The notes under the pieces: model-generated
Databases searched by the model: none
The model's input: the letters and a program-made list of their open reading frames with translations, nothing else
What the model was told of the DNA's origin: nothing
Made by a program: the position numbers and the translations under genes
Shown: positions 1-9,769 of the stretch, piece after piece
Numbering within the stretch: the stretch's first letter is position 1
Layout of the letters: every line of letters starts with the position of its first letter
From: Aeromonas eucrenophila
Lineage (GTDB): Bacteria > Pseudomonadota > Gammaproteobacteria > Enterobacterales > Aeromonadaceae
Length of the DNA stretch: 64,000 bases
Direction: 5' to 3'
Assembly (NCBI RefSeq): GCF_000819865.1
Contig: NZ_CDDF01000017.1
Span: 290,564-354,563 of the forward strand

Positions 1-29
1 CTTGGATTCCAGATTGTTCGAGGAGAATT

Positions 30-105
<76 letters not shown>

Positions 106-150
106 AACTCACCTCGGCGCTACCAAAGTTATCTCTGGCAACGGAGGCGC

Positions 151-179
151 ATATTAGTCATCACCCGCTTTGCTGTCAA
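151..179 (-). promoter_or_regulatory. sigma70 promoter of tRNA-Ala
   Basis: The minus strand reads TTGACA, a 17-bp spacer, then TAATAT, followed by the GC-rich stretch GCGCC. This is a near-consensus promoter with a GC-rich discriminator, typical of stable-RNA genes under stringent control. The predicted start point is about 40 nt before the tRNA 5' end. Confidence 0.8.
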
Positions 180-300
180 CCCTAAAATACCACCGGCCGG
201 AGCGTTTAGTCAAAATTCAGGCAGTTCGTTGTTTTTACCACCAACCTCGTCGCTATCTCCCTGTTTTATGTCACAAATCCGACTGAGGCTCAAAAACGAA

Positions 301-320
301 GGGCCCCCGTTCGGGAGCCC
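301..320 (-). terminator. terminator downstream of gltX
   Basis: A GC-rich inverted repeat (GGGCTCCCG / CGGGGGCCC on the minus strand) is followed by a T-rich tail (TTCGTTTTT). It lies about 60 bp after the gltX stop codon. On the plus strand it also has a short T tract. Confidence 0.75.
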
Positions 321-378
321 TTTTGAGTCATTCACAGCGGCTTGTTCAGCCACCTGGGAAGACTGACCTGCTGCGAGA

Positions 379-1794
379 TTACTCGGCAGCCATGCGCGCT
401 TCGATATACGCCAGGGCGCGATCGATGCGGGCGAGCACTCGCTCCTTGCCAACCAGCGCCATCACGGCGTCGATGGCAGGAGACTGACCGAGGCCGGTGA
501 CGGCGACGCGCAGCGGCATACCGACCTTGCCCATGCCCTGCCCCAGCTCGGCGGCAGTGGCTTCAATCAGCTCGTGCAGCGCTTCTGTGGTCCAGGTCTC
601 CAGGGCGGCCAGCTTGGTCTTGGCCAGGGTCAGGGGCTCGGCGGCCACACCGCGCAGGTGCTTCTTGGCGGCGGCTTCGTCGAGCGCCTCGTACTCCTCG
701 AACAGGTAGCGGCTCTGGGCAGCCACCTCCACCAGGGTGTTGCAGCGCTCGGCCAGCAGGGTCACCACGTCAGACAAGGCCGGGCCCTTGCTGGTGTCGA
801 TGTTCTGGGCGGCCATGTGCCACTCCAGATACTTGGCGACATGAGCCGGATCCTGGCTGCGCATGTAGTGGTTGTTCAGCCACAGCAGCTTGTCGGTGTT
901 GAAGGCGGAGGCGGACTTGGAGATGGCATCCAGACTGAACAGTTTGATCATCTCGTCCAGGCTGAAGATCTCCTGATCGCCGTGGGACCAGCCCAGGCGC
1001 ACCAGATAGTTCAGCAGCGCTTCCGGCAGGTAGCCGTCGTCGCGGTACTGCATCACGGACACGGCGCCGTGGCGCTTGGACAGCTTGGCACCGTCGTCAC
1101 CCAGGATCATGGAGACGTGGGCAAACTCCGGCACGGGTGCGTTCAGAGCCTTGTAGATGTTGATCTGACGCGGGGTGTTGTTGATGTGGTCTTCGCCACG
1201 CACCACGTGGGTGATCTCCATGTCCCAGTCGTCCACCACCACGCAGAAGTTGTAGGTGGGGGCGCCGTCGGTGCGGCGGATGATGAGATCGTCGAGCTCG
1301 GTGTTGGCAAACTCGATGCGGCCACGGACGTGGTCGTCGAACACCACAGAGCCTTCGGTCGGGTTGCGGAAGCGAATGACGTGGGGCGCATCGGCCGGGT
1401 GATTGTGGGCCGCATCGCGGCACTTGCCGTCATAACGCGGCTTCTCGCCGCTGGCCATCTGGCCTTCACGCAGCGCTTCCAGGCGCTCCTTGGAGCAGAA
1501 GCACTTGTAGGCACGGCCGTCCGCCAGCATCTCGTCGATGATGCCGTTGTAGCGATCGAAGCGCTTGGTCTGGTAGTAGGGGCCCTCATCCCAGTTCAGC
1601 TCCAGCCATTCCATGCCCTCAATGATGGCGTCGATCGCCTCCTGAGTGGAACGTTCCAGATCGGTATCCTCGATACGCAGCACGAACTCACCGCCCTGGC
1701 TCTTCGCAAACAACCAGGAATAGAGTGCGGTACGGGCACCGCCGACATGCAAGAAGCCGGTCGGGCTGGGAGCAAAACGGGTTTTGACTTTCAT
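379..1794 (-). CDS. gltX: glutamyl-tRNA synthetase
   Basis: This 471-residue class I aminoacyl-tRNA synthetase charges tRNA-Glu with glutamate in the cytoplasm. The HIGH-type signature is visible at the N-terminus ([12 protein letters not shown], residues about 8-19) and the KMSKS-type loop as KLSKR near residue 238. Length and domain order match bacterial GltX. The ATG is preceded by AAGG at a suitable distance. It is transcribed away from the divergent chemoreceptor gene and ends at a hairpin terminator. A 408-residue reading frame on the opposite strand is only a shadow of this GC-rich gene. Confidence 0.97.
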   Translation of the reverse strand: MKVKTRFAPSPTGFLHVGGARTALYSWLFAKSQGGEFVLRIEDTDLERSTQEAIDAIIEGMEWLELNWDEGPYYQTKRFDRYNGIIDEMLADGRAYKCFCSKERLEALREGQMASGEKPRYDGKCRDAAHNHPADAPHVIRFRNPTEGSVVFDDHVRGRIEFANTELDDLIIRRTDGAPTYNFCVVVDDWDMEITHVVRGEDHINNTPRQINIYKALNAPVPEFAHVSMILGDDGAKLSKRHGAVSVMQYRDDGYLPEALLNYLVRLGWSHGDQEIFSLDEMIKLFSLDAISKSASAFNTDKLLWLNNHYMRSQDPAHVAKYLEWHMAAQNIDTSKGPALSDVVTLLAERCNTLVEVAAQSRYLFEEYEALDEAAAKKHLRGVAAEPLTLAKTKLAALETWTTEALHELIEATAAELGQGMGKVGMPLRVAVTGLGQSPAIDAVMALVGKERVLARIDRALAYIEARMAAE

Positions 1795-2003
1795 CTTTAA
1801 GCCTTGTGTAGAGGGCCTTGGGCCAATTCATTAAAAAAACCGTCGCATTTTAGCACCGAGAAACCCGGATGGGAAAACCATGGCGCCGCAGAGCCTAAAA
1901 TAGGCCTGGATCCGGTAAAGACCACTATTTTTGAGTGGGATCGCAAAAGTTTCCCTCTTTTTCCGCTTAGCTAGACAAGATTGCTGGAGAGATCTCCCGC
2001 CCT

Positions 2004-2011
2004 GCCGATAA
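2004..2011 (+). promoter_or_regulatory. possible sigma28 (FliA) -10 element
   Basis: GCCGATAA, an exact match to the flagellar sigma28 -10 element, lies about 35 bp upstream of the chemoreceptor start. Chemoreceptor genes are commonly read by this sigma factor. I could not find a convincing TAAAGTTT -35 at the expected distance, so the call is tentative. Confidence 0.4.
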
Positions 2012-2045
2012 TTCAAACAACTTTCTACGTTACAAGGAACGCAAG

Positions 2046-4148
2046 ATGCAGTTTCGTTCTATTCAGAATCGCATCCTGGTGATGGCGGGGATCGCCATGA
2101 CCACGGCCCTGGTCATCCTGATCCTGCTGAACCAATATTCCGGCAAACAGACCCAGCAGCTGACCATCAGCTCCAGTCGCGCCGCCCTGCAACAGGAGGC
2201 CTGGCAGAAGGTGAGCGCCAATGCCCGTGCCGAGGCCGCCACCATCACCCAGTTGCTGCAAAAGGGACTCTCCTACACCCAGCAGATGGCCAGCGTCTTC
2301 GCCCTACAGCAAGCGGGCAAGCTGCCGCTGGATCGCCAGCAGGCCACCGACCTGCTCAAGGCGCAGCTAGCCCTCGAGCCCCAGCTGTATGGCACCTTCG
2401 CCGGTTTCGAGCCCAATGGCTTCGACGGCCAAGACGCCACCTTCGCCGGCCAGACGGCGCTCGGCAGCGACAGCCAGGGGCGCTTCGTGCCCTACTTCTA
2501 CCGCGACAAGGATGGCATAGGCACAGACCTGCTGCTCTCCATCGAGAAGGGCGATGCGGACGAGTTCGGCAACCCGGCCAACGACTACTACGCCTGTCCG
2601 AAATGGGAAGGCCGCTCCTGCCTCATCGACCCCTTCAAGGTGGACATCAACGGCCAGCAGGTGCTGGTGAGCACCATCACCACCCCCATCCTGGTGGATG
2701 GCCAGTTCAAGGGGGTCGCCGCGCTGGATCTGGCGGTGGACTCCATCAGCCGGCAGGCCCAGTCCCTCAACAGCAACATCTATGACGGCAAGGGGGAGAC
2801 CCTGATCGTCAGCGCCGCCGGCGTCATCACCGGCACCAGCGGCGATGCCAGCCTGCTCGGCAGCCGCGCCGACAAGCTGCTCGGCGATGGCTGGCAGCAA
2901 TACCTCAAGCCGGAAGTGCAGCGCCAGGAGCTCACCGATGCGTTTCGCATCTCGGTGCCCATCGCGGTACCGGGCATGAGCCGTAACTGGGCCATCATCG
3001 TCACCCTGCCCTACAAGGTGGTGCTGGCCGGTGCCGATCAACTGGAGGCCCAGCTCGCCGACATGAACCGCTCCGCCATGACCCAGCAACTGGTCGGCGC
3101 ACTGCTGGTGCTGGTGTTGGCGCTCGCCACCATGCTGGTGATCGCCCGCAGCATCACGGGCCCCATCCGCCAGATGGTGAGCCTGGTAGATGACATCGCC
3201 GATGGGGAGGGGGACCTCACCAAACGCCTCAATACCCAGTCCAAAGATGAGCTGGGGGCCCTGGCCCGCGGCATCAACCGCTTCATCGACAAGTTGCAGG
3301 TGCTGCTGGGGGATGTACAGAAGACAGCGAGCGAGGTCCATCGCCACGCCGGTGACACCGACCGTATCGCCGGCCAGACCGACACCAACCTGCAGCATCA
3401 CCAGGCGGAGATGGAGCAGATGCTGACCGCGGTGCAGGAGATGTCCTACGTCAGCCAGGAGGTGGCGACCCACGCCAACAACACCGCCGACTCCGCCAAG
3501 CAGGCTCAGGGGGCGGCGGATCAGGGCAAGGTGCGCTTCCAGCAGGTGATCCAGTCCATGCACAGGGTCGCGGCCGAATCGGGCAAGGGCGCCGAGGTGG
3601 TCGAGGGGCTGGCCCACGACAGCGAGCAGATCACCAGCATACTGACTGTCATTCAGGGCATCGCCGACCAGACCAACCTGCTGGCGCTCAACGCCGCCAT
3701 CGAGGCGGCCCGAGCCGGCGAGCAGGGCCGCGGCTTCGCCGTGGTGGCGGACGAGGTGCGCAAGCTGGCGGGCAACACCCAGCAGGCGGTGCAGAATACC
3801 CAGGAGCTGATCGAGAAGATCCGCCACAGCTCGGCCAATGCGGTCAACGCCATCCAGCAGAGCCAGCAGCTGACCCATCAGGCGGTGGGTGAGGCAGACT
3901 TGGCGGAGGCGGCGCTGGACAGCATCTTCCAGGCCATTGCCACCATCAACGACATGACCTACCAGATCGCCTCCGCCGCCGAGGAGCAGAGCTCGGTTTC
4001 CGAGACCGTCTCCGGCAATCTGTCAAAAACCAACGCACTGGCCAACGACATCGCCGAAGATGCGACCAATACGGCCAAAGCCAGCCAAGCCTTGCGCCAG
4101 GCGGCCGAGCGTTTACAGCAATTGCTCGGACAATTTCGTCTCAGCTGA
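2046..4148 (+). CDS. methyl-accepting chemotaxis protein
   Basis: This is a 700-residue transmembrane chemoreceptor. A first membrane segment (residues about 10-30) is followed by a large periplasmic sensor region of the double-Cache kind (to about 340). Next come a second membrane helix (about 344-366), a HAMP linker (ITGPIRQMV onward) and the coiled-coil signalling domain. The highly conserved hairpin tip is present around residue 540 (IADQTNLLALNAAIEAARAG). It should relay ligand binding to CheA through CheW. The C-terminus lacks the NWETF pentapeptide that tethers CheR in some receptors. The ligand cannot be told from sequence alone. A cheV gene lies near 34 kb. Confidence 0.93.
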   Translation: MQFRSIQNRILVMAGIAMTTALVILILLNQYSGKQTQQLTISSSRAALQQEAWQKVSANARAEAATITQLLQKGLSYTQQMASVFALQQAGKLPLDRQQATDLLKAQLALEPQLYGTFAGFEPNGFDGQDATFAGQTALGSDSQGRFVPYFYRDKDGIGTDLLLSIEKGDADEFGNPANDYYACPKWEGRSCLIDPFKVDINGQQVLVSTITTPILVDGQFKGVAALDLAVDSISRQAQSLNSNIYDGKGETLIVSAAGVITGTSGDASLLGSRADKLLGDGWQQYLKPEVQRQELTDAFRISVPIAVPGMSRNWAIIVTLPYKVVLAGADQLEAQLADMNRSAMTQQLVGALLVLVLALATMLVIARSITGPIRQMVSLVDDIADGEGDLTKRLNTQSKDELGALARGINRFIDKLQVLLGDVQKTASEVHRHAGDTDRIAGQTDTNLQHHQAEMEQMLTAVQEMSYVSQEVATHANNTADSAKQAQGAADQGKVRFQQVIQSMHRVAAESGKGAEVVEGLAHDSEQITSILTVIQGIADQTNLLALNAAIEAARAGEQGRGFAVVADEVRKLAGNTQQAVQNTQELIEKIRHSSANAVNAIQQSQQLTHQAVGEADLAEAALDSIFQAIATINDMTYQIASAAEEQSSVSETVSGNLSKTNALANDIAEDATNTAKASQALRQAAERLQQLLGQFRLS

Positions 4149-4247
4149 TAATTTTCATCATCAGGGCTCTCCCCCTCGGGGGCGAGTCCGTTTACCATAG
4201 GCGGCATATTTGCCTGATGGCAGGCAATGTAGTGAGAGGTAAATGCC

Positions 4248-4910
4248 GTGCCCACCCCGGACCGTCGCCCACGTGGCCATAACAGACGAGCCCAGCAGCG
4301 TCACCAAGACGAATCACAAGGAACCCTGCTCCATCGTATCAATGCCGCCACCCTGCCCCTGCGTCAGCGCCTCGGGCAAGGCATGAGTGGCCTGCGCAAC
4401 AAGGAAGCCAGAACGACGTCCTTCAAGCTGGCCAGCCCGCTGCCGCGCAAGAACACCATAGGGCTGCTGATCCTGATCCCGCTCTGGCTGCTGGTGCTTG
4501 CCTGGGATCCCGCCCCCACGGTGCCCGCCGCCGCACCGTCCGGCTCCCTCGCCGTGCCCCTGGCCGTGCCGACCCAGGCCCTGACCGTGGGCAATGGCAA
4601 CACCGGCAGTGCGCCGGTCGCCGCCAAGCCGGTGGAAGAGAAGGTTGACGGCACCTGGTTGCAACACGATGTGCAGGCCGGCGAGACCCTCTACTCCATC
4701 TTCCGCAAGTTCGAGCTGCCCGGCGCCGAGCTCAGCCGGCTGATCGCCATCGAGGGACCGGACAGGCCCCTGACCCGGTTGCAATCCGGCAAGTCGGTGT
4801 TCGTATTGGTGGACGCGGGTCGCCGCATCCAGCGGGTCGAGATCCGCTCCTTCGGTCAGGTGAATTATCGCTACGATCGCCAGGGTGAAGGCTTCGCGCT
4901 CAAGGAGTGA
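4248..4910 (+). CDS. YtfB/OapA-family cell-envelope protein
   Basis: This 220-residue protein has a basic cytoplasmic N-terminus, one membrane segment (about residues 66-82, GLLILIPLWLLVLAW), a Pro/Ala-rich periplasmic linker and a C-terminal LysM-like OapA domain. That domain starts near residue 142 (WLQHDVQAGETLYSIF). This order matches E. coli YtfB, a cell-division-associated protein that binds septal glycan, and Haemophilus OapA. The start is a GTG with an AGAGG Shine-Dalgarno sequence about eight bases upstream. An ATG five bases earlier is out of frame. A strong terminator follows, so it is probably monocistronic. Confidence 0.82.
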   Translation: MPTPDRRPRGHNRRAQQRHQDESQGTLLHRINAATLPLRQRLGQGMSGLRNKEARTTSFKLASPLPRKNTIGLLILIPLWLLVLAWDPAPTVPAAAPSGSLAVPLAVPTQALTVGNGNTGSAPVAAKPVEEKVDGTWLQHDVQAGETLYSIFRKFELPGAELSRLIAIEGPDRPLTRLQSGKSVFVLVDAGRRIQRVEIRSFGQVNYRYDRQGEGFALKE

Positions 4911-4934
4911 AACCGCCGGCGATGACGCAATGAA

Positions 4935-4963
4935 ACGGGAGGCCTGGCGCCTCCCGTTTTTTT
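4935..4963 (+). terminator. rho-independent terminator
   Basis: A nine-base-pair stem ACGGGAGGC / GCCTCCCGT with a five-base loop is followed by six T residues, just after the YtfB/OapA-type gene. Confidence 0.9.
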
Positions 4964-5034
4964 GAGCCACAGCCTGAAACAAGCCGCTGACTTCGCAATA
5001 GTTTTAGCTCGCTCAAAAAATGAAAAGTGCCAAA

Positions 5035-5062
5035 TTGACAAGGGATCGGGCTTCAGTACAAT
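5035..5062 (+). promoter_or_regulatory. strong sigma70 promoter of the cold-shock gene
   Basis: TTGACA, a 16-bp spacer and TACAAT form a near-consensus promoter. The predicted start point near 5069 leaves a leader of about 134 nt before the coding region. This fits the long structured leaders of cspA-type genes. Confidence 0.75.
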
Positions 5063-5068
5063 CGATTG

Positions 5069-5202
5069 TGCTTTAGACAGGGATTGTACTACATGCTACT
5101 GGGACAAATTGACGTGGTCAGTCATGGGTAGACCCCTGGATTCTAGGCAAATGCTGCCCAACAAGGCGTTAGTTTCATTTTGTTATAGATAGGACTTACC
5201 AC
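5069..5202 (+). promoter_or_regulatory. long 5' leader of the cold-shock gene
   Basis: About 134 nt of non-coding sequence separates the predicted start point from the cold-shock ATG. In cspA-family genes such leaders refold with temperature and control mRNA stability and translation. I see no exact match to the E. coli cold box, so a thermosensor role is inferred from length and position only. Confidence 0.45.
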
Positions 5203-5412
5203 ATGTCTGACATTCGCACCGGCCAAGTAAAATGGTTCAACGAAACCAAGGGTTTTGGCTTCATCGAGCAATCCCAGGGACCGGACGTTTTCGTTCACTT
5301 CTCCTCCATCCAGAGCACTGGTTTCAAAACCCTGGCTGAAGGCCAAAAAGTCCAGTTCACCGTGACCCAGGGCAAGAAAGGCCCTCAGGCTGAGAACGTG
5401 ACCCTGCTCTAA
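5203..5412 (+). CDS. cold-shock protein, CspA family
   Basis: This 69-residue single OB-fold protein binds single-stranded RNA and DNA. Both RNA-binding motifs are present: RNP1 as KGFGFIE (residues about 16-22) and RNP2 as VFVHFSSI (about 29-36). It most likely acts as an RNA chaperone that keeps mRNAs unfolded. The strong promoter, long leader and dedicated terminator make it a self-contained unit. Which Csp paralogue it is, and whether it is cold-induced, cannot be decided here. Confidence 0.93.
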   Translation: MSDIRTGQVKWFNETKGFGFIEQSQGPDVFVHFSSIQSTGFKTLAEGQKVQFTVTQGKKGPQAENVTLL

Positions 5413-5430
5413 GCCGCGCCAGTGAACCAG

Positions 5431-5458
5431 TAGGAGGAGACTGCTCCTCCTATTTTTT
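5431..5458 (+). terminator. terminator of the cold-shock gene
   Basis: An eight-base-pair stem TAGGAGGA / TCCTCCTA with a six-base loop is followed by a T tract, about 20 bp after the stop codon. Confidence 0.9.
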
Positions 5459-5684
5459 GCCTGCCATTCCCCCCCCCCTCGTATCAGGCGAGCCTTCGCC
5501 GTTTCGCCCCCCTTCCCCAAGAAACCAGGCTGGATCACAACTCCAGCGCCGCGCTAGCCGATGGACCGAGAATAATAACGGGAAACCTGCACAGGTGCTG
5601 ACAAGCGGATACGACGAAGCATCGCGGCGCGATACGGAATCAATTCAAGGGGATAAAAAGACTGGTGATACTACGAAGAGAGAT

Positions 5685-5760
<76 letters not shown>

Positions 5761-5784
5761 AACAGGATGTCTTCTGCACATGAT

Positions 5785-5860
<76 letters not shown>

Positions 5861-5896
5861 AACGGAATATCATCTGCAAAATCGTACTAAAAGTAT

Positions 5897-5972
<76 letters not shown>

Positions 5973-5996
5973 AACAGGATGTCTTCTGCACATGAT

Positions 5997-6072
<76 letters not shown>

Positions 6073-6108
6073 ATCGGAATATCATCTACAGAATCTAACT
6101 AAAAGCAT

Positions 6109-6184
<76 letters not shown>

Positions 6185-6217
6185 AACATAGATTGTCTTG
6201 AGGTGCTTGCTGATGAT

Positions 6218-6293
<76 letters not shown>

Positions 6294-6318
6294 ATCGGAA
6301 TATCATCGGCAAATTTTT

Positions 6319-6394
<76 letters not shown>

Positions 6395-6411
6395 AACTAC
6401 CTAAAAACGGC

Positions 6412-6444
6412 CGTACAGCATTTGGTTGCTTGCGCTACTGTACG
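6412..6444 (-). promoter_or_regulatory. leader hairpin of the tRNA-Gly array transcript
   Basis: CGTACAG and CTGTACG form a seven-base-pair stem around a 19-nt loop, starting right at the predicted transcription start. It could mark the 5' leader for RNase E or RNase P processing, which is an inference. Confidence 0.4.
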
Positions 6445-6452
6445 GGAGCCGA

Positions 6453-6480
6453 ATTATAAGAGCAGTCATTCCAATTGCAA
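6453..6480 (-). promoter_or_regulatory. sigma70 promoter of the tRNA-Gly array
   Basis: The minus strand reads TTGCAA, a 16-bp spacer and the perfect TATAAT. It is followed by TCGGCTCCCG, a GC-rich discriminator expected for stringently controlled stable RNA. It is the only clear promoter for all seven tRNA-Gly genes. Confidence 0.8.
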
Positions 6481-6571
6481 GGGCTTTTTTGTCACTGTGC
6501 GGCCGTTCGCTCAAAAGCTGTCCGAACTGCCGATTTTAGCAACCGGAGGATGCCAAGCCCTTGCCGGCAAC

Positions 6572-7117
6572 TCAGATTTTGAAGACGTGGCTGCGGTAGA
6601 ACTGCAGCTCGGCGATGGATTCGCGGATGTCGTCAAGGGCCTGGTGGGAGCCACTCTTCTTGAACTGATCCAGCAATTCTGGCTGCCAGCGACGGACCAG
6701 CTCCTTGATGGTGCTGACGTCGACGTTGCGGTAGTGGAAGAAGGCCTCCAGCTCCGCCATGTGCTTGACCATGAAGCGGCGATCCTGGCCGATGCTGTTG
6801 CCACACAGGGGGCTGGTGCGTTCCGGCACCCACTCTTGAATGAACGCCAGCGTCTCGGCCACGGCGCGTGCCTCGTCATATTCACTCGCCTTGACCCTGG
6901 CCACCAGACCGCTCTTGGTGTGGGTGTTGACGTTCCAGTCATCCATCTTGGCAAGCTCTGCATCGCTCTGGTGGATGGCGATGACGGGCCCCTGTGCCAG
7001 CACGTTCAGATCCTTGTCGGTGACTATGGTGGCGATCTCCAGTACCACGTTCTCTTCGGGGTCCAGACCCGTCATCTCCATGTCGATCCATACCAGGTTC
7101 TGCTCGCTGACTGTCAT
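6572..7117 (-). CDS. orn: oligoribonuclease
   Basis: This 181-residue 3'-to-5' exonuclease degrades di- to oligoribonucleotides, including pGpG from c-di-GMP breakdown, in the cytoplasm. The DEDDh motifs are visible: [10 protein letters not shown] near the N-terminus supplies the first Asp and Glu, and [10 protein letters not shown] near the C-terminus supplies His and Asp. The chosen ATG gives exactly the E. coli length and has GAGAG upstream. The longer frame to 7165 adds 16 non-conserved residues. It diverges from rsgA across a 91-bp gap, the arrangement seen in enterobacteria. Two EAL proteins in this window may feed it pGpG. Confidence 0.95.
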   Translation of the reverse strand: MTVSEQNLVWIDMEMTGLDPEENVVLEIATIVTDKDLNVLAQGPVIAIHQSDAELAKMDDWNVNTHTKSGLVARVKASEYDEARAVAETLAFIQEWVPERTSPLCGNSIGQDRRFMVKHMAELEAFFHYRNVDVSTIKELVRRWQPELLDQFKKSGSHQALDDIRESIAELQFYRSHVFKI

Positions 7118-7208
7118 GATTGCTCTCTCTAGTGGGAGGAATGGCGGAATTTTGCCAATTTGCATGTATCATACTGGCTTTGGATCTGTTCATAAACTGG
7201 CGAATCGA

Positions 7209-8243
7209 GTGGCAAAGAAAGCAAAACTCAATCTGGGTCAACAAAGGCGTGTCCAGGCCAACCGCGAACGGCGGCTGCAAAAAGATCACAGTACCGTGGT
7301 CGATGACACCCTGTTTGGCCCGGCCATCGAGGGGGTGGTGATCAGCCGCTTCGGTCAGCATGCGGACGTGGAAGCCGTCGATGGCACCATCCACCGCAGC
7401 AATCTGCGCCGCAGCAGCATCAGCAGCCTGGTGTGCGGTGACAAGGTGGTCTGGCGTCCCGGTCTCAATGCCGCCACCGCCGGCGTCATCGAGGCGGTGC
7501 ATCCGCGCCACTCGGTGCTGACCCGGCCCGACTTCTACGACGGGGTCAAACCCATCGCCGCCAACATCGACCAGATCATCATCGTCTCGGCGGTGATGCC
7601 GGAGTTCTCCACCAACATCGTCGATCGCTACCTGGTCGCGGCAGAAGATGTGGAGATCCAGCCGCTTATCGTGCTGAACAAGGTCGACATGCTCGATGAC
7701 GCCGCCCGCGTCCGCATCGAGGGCCAGCTCGCCCCCTACCGCAAACTCGGCTACCAGGTGATCCTGGTGAGCTGCGAGAGCGGCGAGGGGCTCGATGAGC
7801 TCAAGGCCCAGTTCGAAGGCAAGATCAGCATCTTCGTCGGCCAGTCCGGGGTGGGCAAGTCGTCCCTCACCAACGCCCTGATGCCGGGGCTGGATGTGCT
7901 CACCGGCGAGATCTCCGAAAACTCGGGGCTCGGCACGCACACCACCACCACGGCGCGGCTCTATCACTTCCCGAGCGGCGGCGATCTCATCGACTCCCCC
8001 GGGATCCGCGAGTTCGCGCTCTGGCACCTTGAGGCCGACCGCATCACCTGGTGCTTCGTCGAGTTTCGTGACTACCTGGGTGGCTGCCGGTTCCGCGACT
8101 GCACCCACAAGAACGATCCCGGCTGCGCCCTGCGGGCGGCGGTCGACTGCGGCGCCATCAGCGCGGATCGCTTCCACAACTATCACCGCATCCTGGAAAC
8201 CATGCAGGAAGCCCGCCACGGTCGGCAACAAGCCCGGCTGTGA
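7209..8243 (+). CDS. rsgA: ribosome small-subunit GTPase RsgA
   Basis: This 344-residue circularly permuted GTPase acts in late maturation of the 30S subunit. An N-terminal OB domain is followed by G4 (NKVD), G1 (GQSGVGKSS) and G3 (DSPG) in permuted order. A C-terminal zinc site has Cys and His residues in [14 protein letters not shown]. The GTG start at 7209 places the protein at [14 protein letters not shown], matching the E. coli start. No clear Shine-Dalgarno sequence is visible, and an in-frame ATG 45 bp upstream is the alternative. psd follows after a short gap. Confidence 0.94.
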   Translation: MAKKAKLNLGQQRRVQANRERRLQKDHSTVVDDTLFGPAIEGVVISRFGQHADVEAVDGTIHRSNLRRSSISSLVCGDKVVWRPGLNAATAGVIEAVHPRHSVLTRPDFYDGVKPIAANIDQIIIVSAVMPEFSTNIVDRYLVAAEDVEIQPLIVLNKVDMLDDAARVRIEGQLAPYRKLGYQVILVSCESGEGLDELKAQFEGKISIFVGQSGVGKSSLTNALMPGLDVLTGEISENSGLGTHTTTTARLYHFPSGGDLIDSPGIREFALWHLEADRITWCFVEFRDYLGGCRFRDCTHKNDPGCALRAAVDCGAISADRFHNYHRILETMQEARHGRQQARL

Positions 8244-8270
8244 CCCCATCAACCCATTTTAATAAAGTCG

Positions 8271-9152
8271 ATGAAGATCATGAGCATCACTGACAACCTG
8301 AAAATTGCCGGTCAATACTGCCTGCCCAAACACGCCGTCTCCCGCCTGGTGGGCAAGCTCGCGGCCGCCGAGGCCGGCAGCCTCACCACCAAGGTGATCA
8401 CCGCCTTTATCAAGCAGTACCAGGTCGACATGAGCGAGGCCCTGCACGAAGACCCCGCCCACTATTCGAGCTTCAACGCCTTCTTCACCCGCGAGCTCAA
8501 GCCGGGGATCCGCCCTCTGGTGGAAGATGCCATGACCCTGGCGCTGCCGGTGGATGGCACCGTCAGCCAGCTCGGCCCCATCCATCAGGGTCGCATCATC
8601 CAGGCCAAGGGTCACGACTACAGCGCCCGCGAGCTGCTGGGGGGCTTCGATGATCTGGTGGCACCGTTCAAGGACGGAGACTTTGCCACCATCTATCTGG
8701 CGCCCAAGGATTACCACCGCATCCACATGCCGCTGGACGGCGTGCTGGAGAGCATGGTGTTCGTGCCGGGGGATCTGTTCTCCGTCAACCCGCTCACCGC
8801 CGAGAACGTGCCCAACCTGTTCGCCCGCAACGAACGGGTGGTCGCCACCTTCCGCACCCCCCATGGCCCCATGGCACTGGTGCTGGTCGGTGCCACCATA
8901 GTCGCCAGCATCGAGACCATCTGGGCCGGCAACATAGCGCCGACCAAACACAAGGAAGTGGTGCGCTGGGACTATAAGGGCGATGAGGCCATCACCCTGC
9001 AAAAAGGCGCAGAGATGGGCCTGTTCAAGCTCGGCAGCACCGTCGTCTGCCTGTTTGGCCCCGGCATGCTGGCGGACTTCGAGCCCCATCTGGCCAACGG
9101 CGTCACCACCCGCATGGGACAACCCTTCGCCAAGCTGGCTGCAGCAGAATGA
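8271..9152 (+). CDS. psd: phosphatidylserine decarboxylase proenzyme
   Basis: This 293-residue inner-membrane enzyme converts phosphatidylserine to phosphatidylethanolamine. The self-cleavage motif LGST (in FKLGSTVV) sits near the C-terminus. Its Ser becomes the pyruvoyl group of the alpha chain. Conserved blocks such as [13 protein letters not shown] and the VPGDLFSVN region are intact. Two start codons lie nine bases apart (8271 and 8280) and neither has a strong ribosome site. It follows rsgA by 27 bp and overlaps the next gene by four bases (ATGA), so the three are probably co-transcribed. Confidence 0.95.
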   Translation: MKIMSITDNLKIAGQYCLPKHAVSRLVGKLAAAEAGSLTTKVITAFIKQYQVDMSEALHEDPAHYSSFNAFFTRELKPGIRPLVEDAMTLALPVDGTVSQLGPIHQGRIIQAKGHDYSARELLGGFDDLVAPFKDGDFATIYLAPKDYHRIHMPLDGVLESMVFVPGDLFSVNPLTAENVPNLFARNERVVATFRTPHGPMALVLVGATIVASIETIWAGNIAPTKHKEVVRWDYKGDEAITLQKGAEMGLFKLGSTVVCLFGPGMLADFEPHLANGVTTRMGQPFAKLAAAE

Positions 9153-9412
9153 GTGACCCACAAAGCGCTTCGCAGCCGAAGAATCCACTGCATGGGCTGA
9201 CCCTGGAGGCGATTGTCACCGCCCTGGTGGCCCACTACGGCTGGGAACAACTCGGGAAGGAGATCGACATCCGCTGCTTCACCCAGGATCCCAGCATCAA
9301 GTCCAGCCTGAAGTTCTTGCGCAAAACCCCCTGGGCTCGGGAAAAGGTCGAGAGCCTCTATCTGTACGTCCAGCGCAAGCAGGCGAAACAGGCGGGATCC
9401 CACAGTGTTTAA
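9149..9412 (+). CDS. VF530-family (DUF2132) small protein
   Basis: This 87-residue protein belongs to the DUF2132/VF530 family, small helical proteins proposed to bind DNA. The conserved core is [21 protein letters not shown] followed by [22 protein letters not shown]. The start overlaps the psd stop in ATGA, so the two are translationally coupled. The last residues (AGSHSV) look atypical. A second, slightly different copy of the last 30 codons, with another ending, follows directly after the stop codon. The resident C-terminus may therefore be a replacement. Confidence 0.85.
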   Translation: MSDPQSASQPKNPLHGLTLEAIVTALVAHYGWEQLGKEIDIRCFTQDPSIKSSLKFLRKTPWAREKVESLYLYVQRKQAKQAGSHSV

Positions 9413-9527
9413 ATCCAGCCTGACGTTCTTGCGCAAGACCCCCTGGGCGCGGGAAAAGGTCGAGAGCCTCTACCTGTACGTCCAGCGCAAGCAGGCGAAA
9501 AAGAAGGAAGACCCCCATGGCGTTTAA
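9411..9527 (+). pseudogene. duplicated 3' end of the VF530-family gene
   Basis: Ninety bases (9411-9500) repeat 9299-9388 with an offset of 112 bp and five differences. Four differences are synonymous and one changes Lys to Thr. The copy is in the +1 frame relative to the upstream gene and starts inside its stop codon. It ends with its own tail (KKKEDPHGV, stop) that overlaps the next gene's ATG. It has no start of its own, so it is a displaced gene end. Confidence 0.85.
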
Positions 9528-9768
9528 AATTACCTACACCTACGGCAAGAAGACCAAAGAGATCGGCTACGCCAACGACAAGTTCAACAGCATCTACGAT
9601 GCCATTGCCGCCGCCGAAGGGATCAACCTGGCCAGCTTCCACGCCATGGAGGCCCAGCTGGCCCAGGTCTGCCGCCGCGACAAGAAGAGCGTGAAGGATT
9701 ACCGGGAGAACTACTTCAAGGAGCTGGGCTTCTCCAACATCGTCATCGAACGGGATGGTCAGGAGTAA
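9517..9768 (+). CDS. DUF2960-family protein
   Basis: This 83-residue uncharacterised protein matches the DUF2960 family of marine and aquatic gammaproteobacteria. It has the pattern [17 protein letters not shown] and a C-terminal [13 protein letters not shown]. It has no signal peptide or membrane segment and should be cytoplasmic. AAGGA lies upstream of the ATG. The start overlaps the end of the displaced VF530-family tail by 11 bases. This suggests the original neighbouring gene ended there and was coupled to this one. Function unknown. Confidence 0.75.
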   Translation: MAFKITYTYGKKTKEIGYANDKFNSIYDAIAAAEGINLASFHAMEAQLAQVCRRDKKSVKDYRENYFKELGFSNIVIERDGQE

Positions 9769-9769
9769 T

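Noticed and set aside
574..1800. 408-residue open frame antisense to gltX
   Set aside because: It mirrors the codon structure of gltX in GC-rich DNA, with no ribosome site or family resemblance.
1831..2016. 61-residue frame between gltX and the chemoreceptor
   Set aside because: No ribosome site, and it spans the region expected to hold both divergent promoters.
2367..3878. 503-residue open frame antisense to the chemoreceptor
   Set aside because: Low-complexity Gly/His/Leu-rich translation typical of shadow frames; the sense gene is certain.
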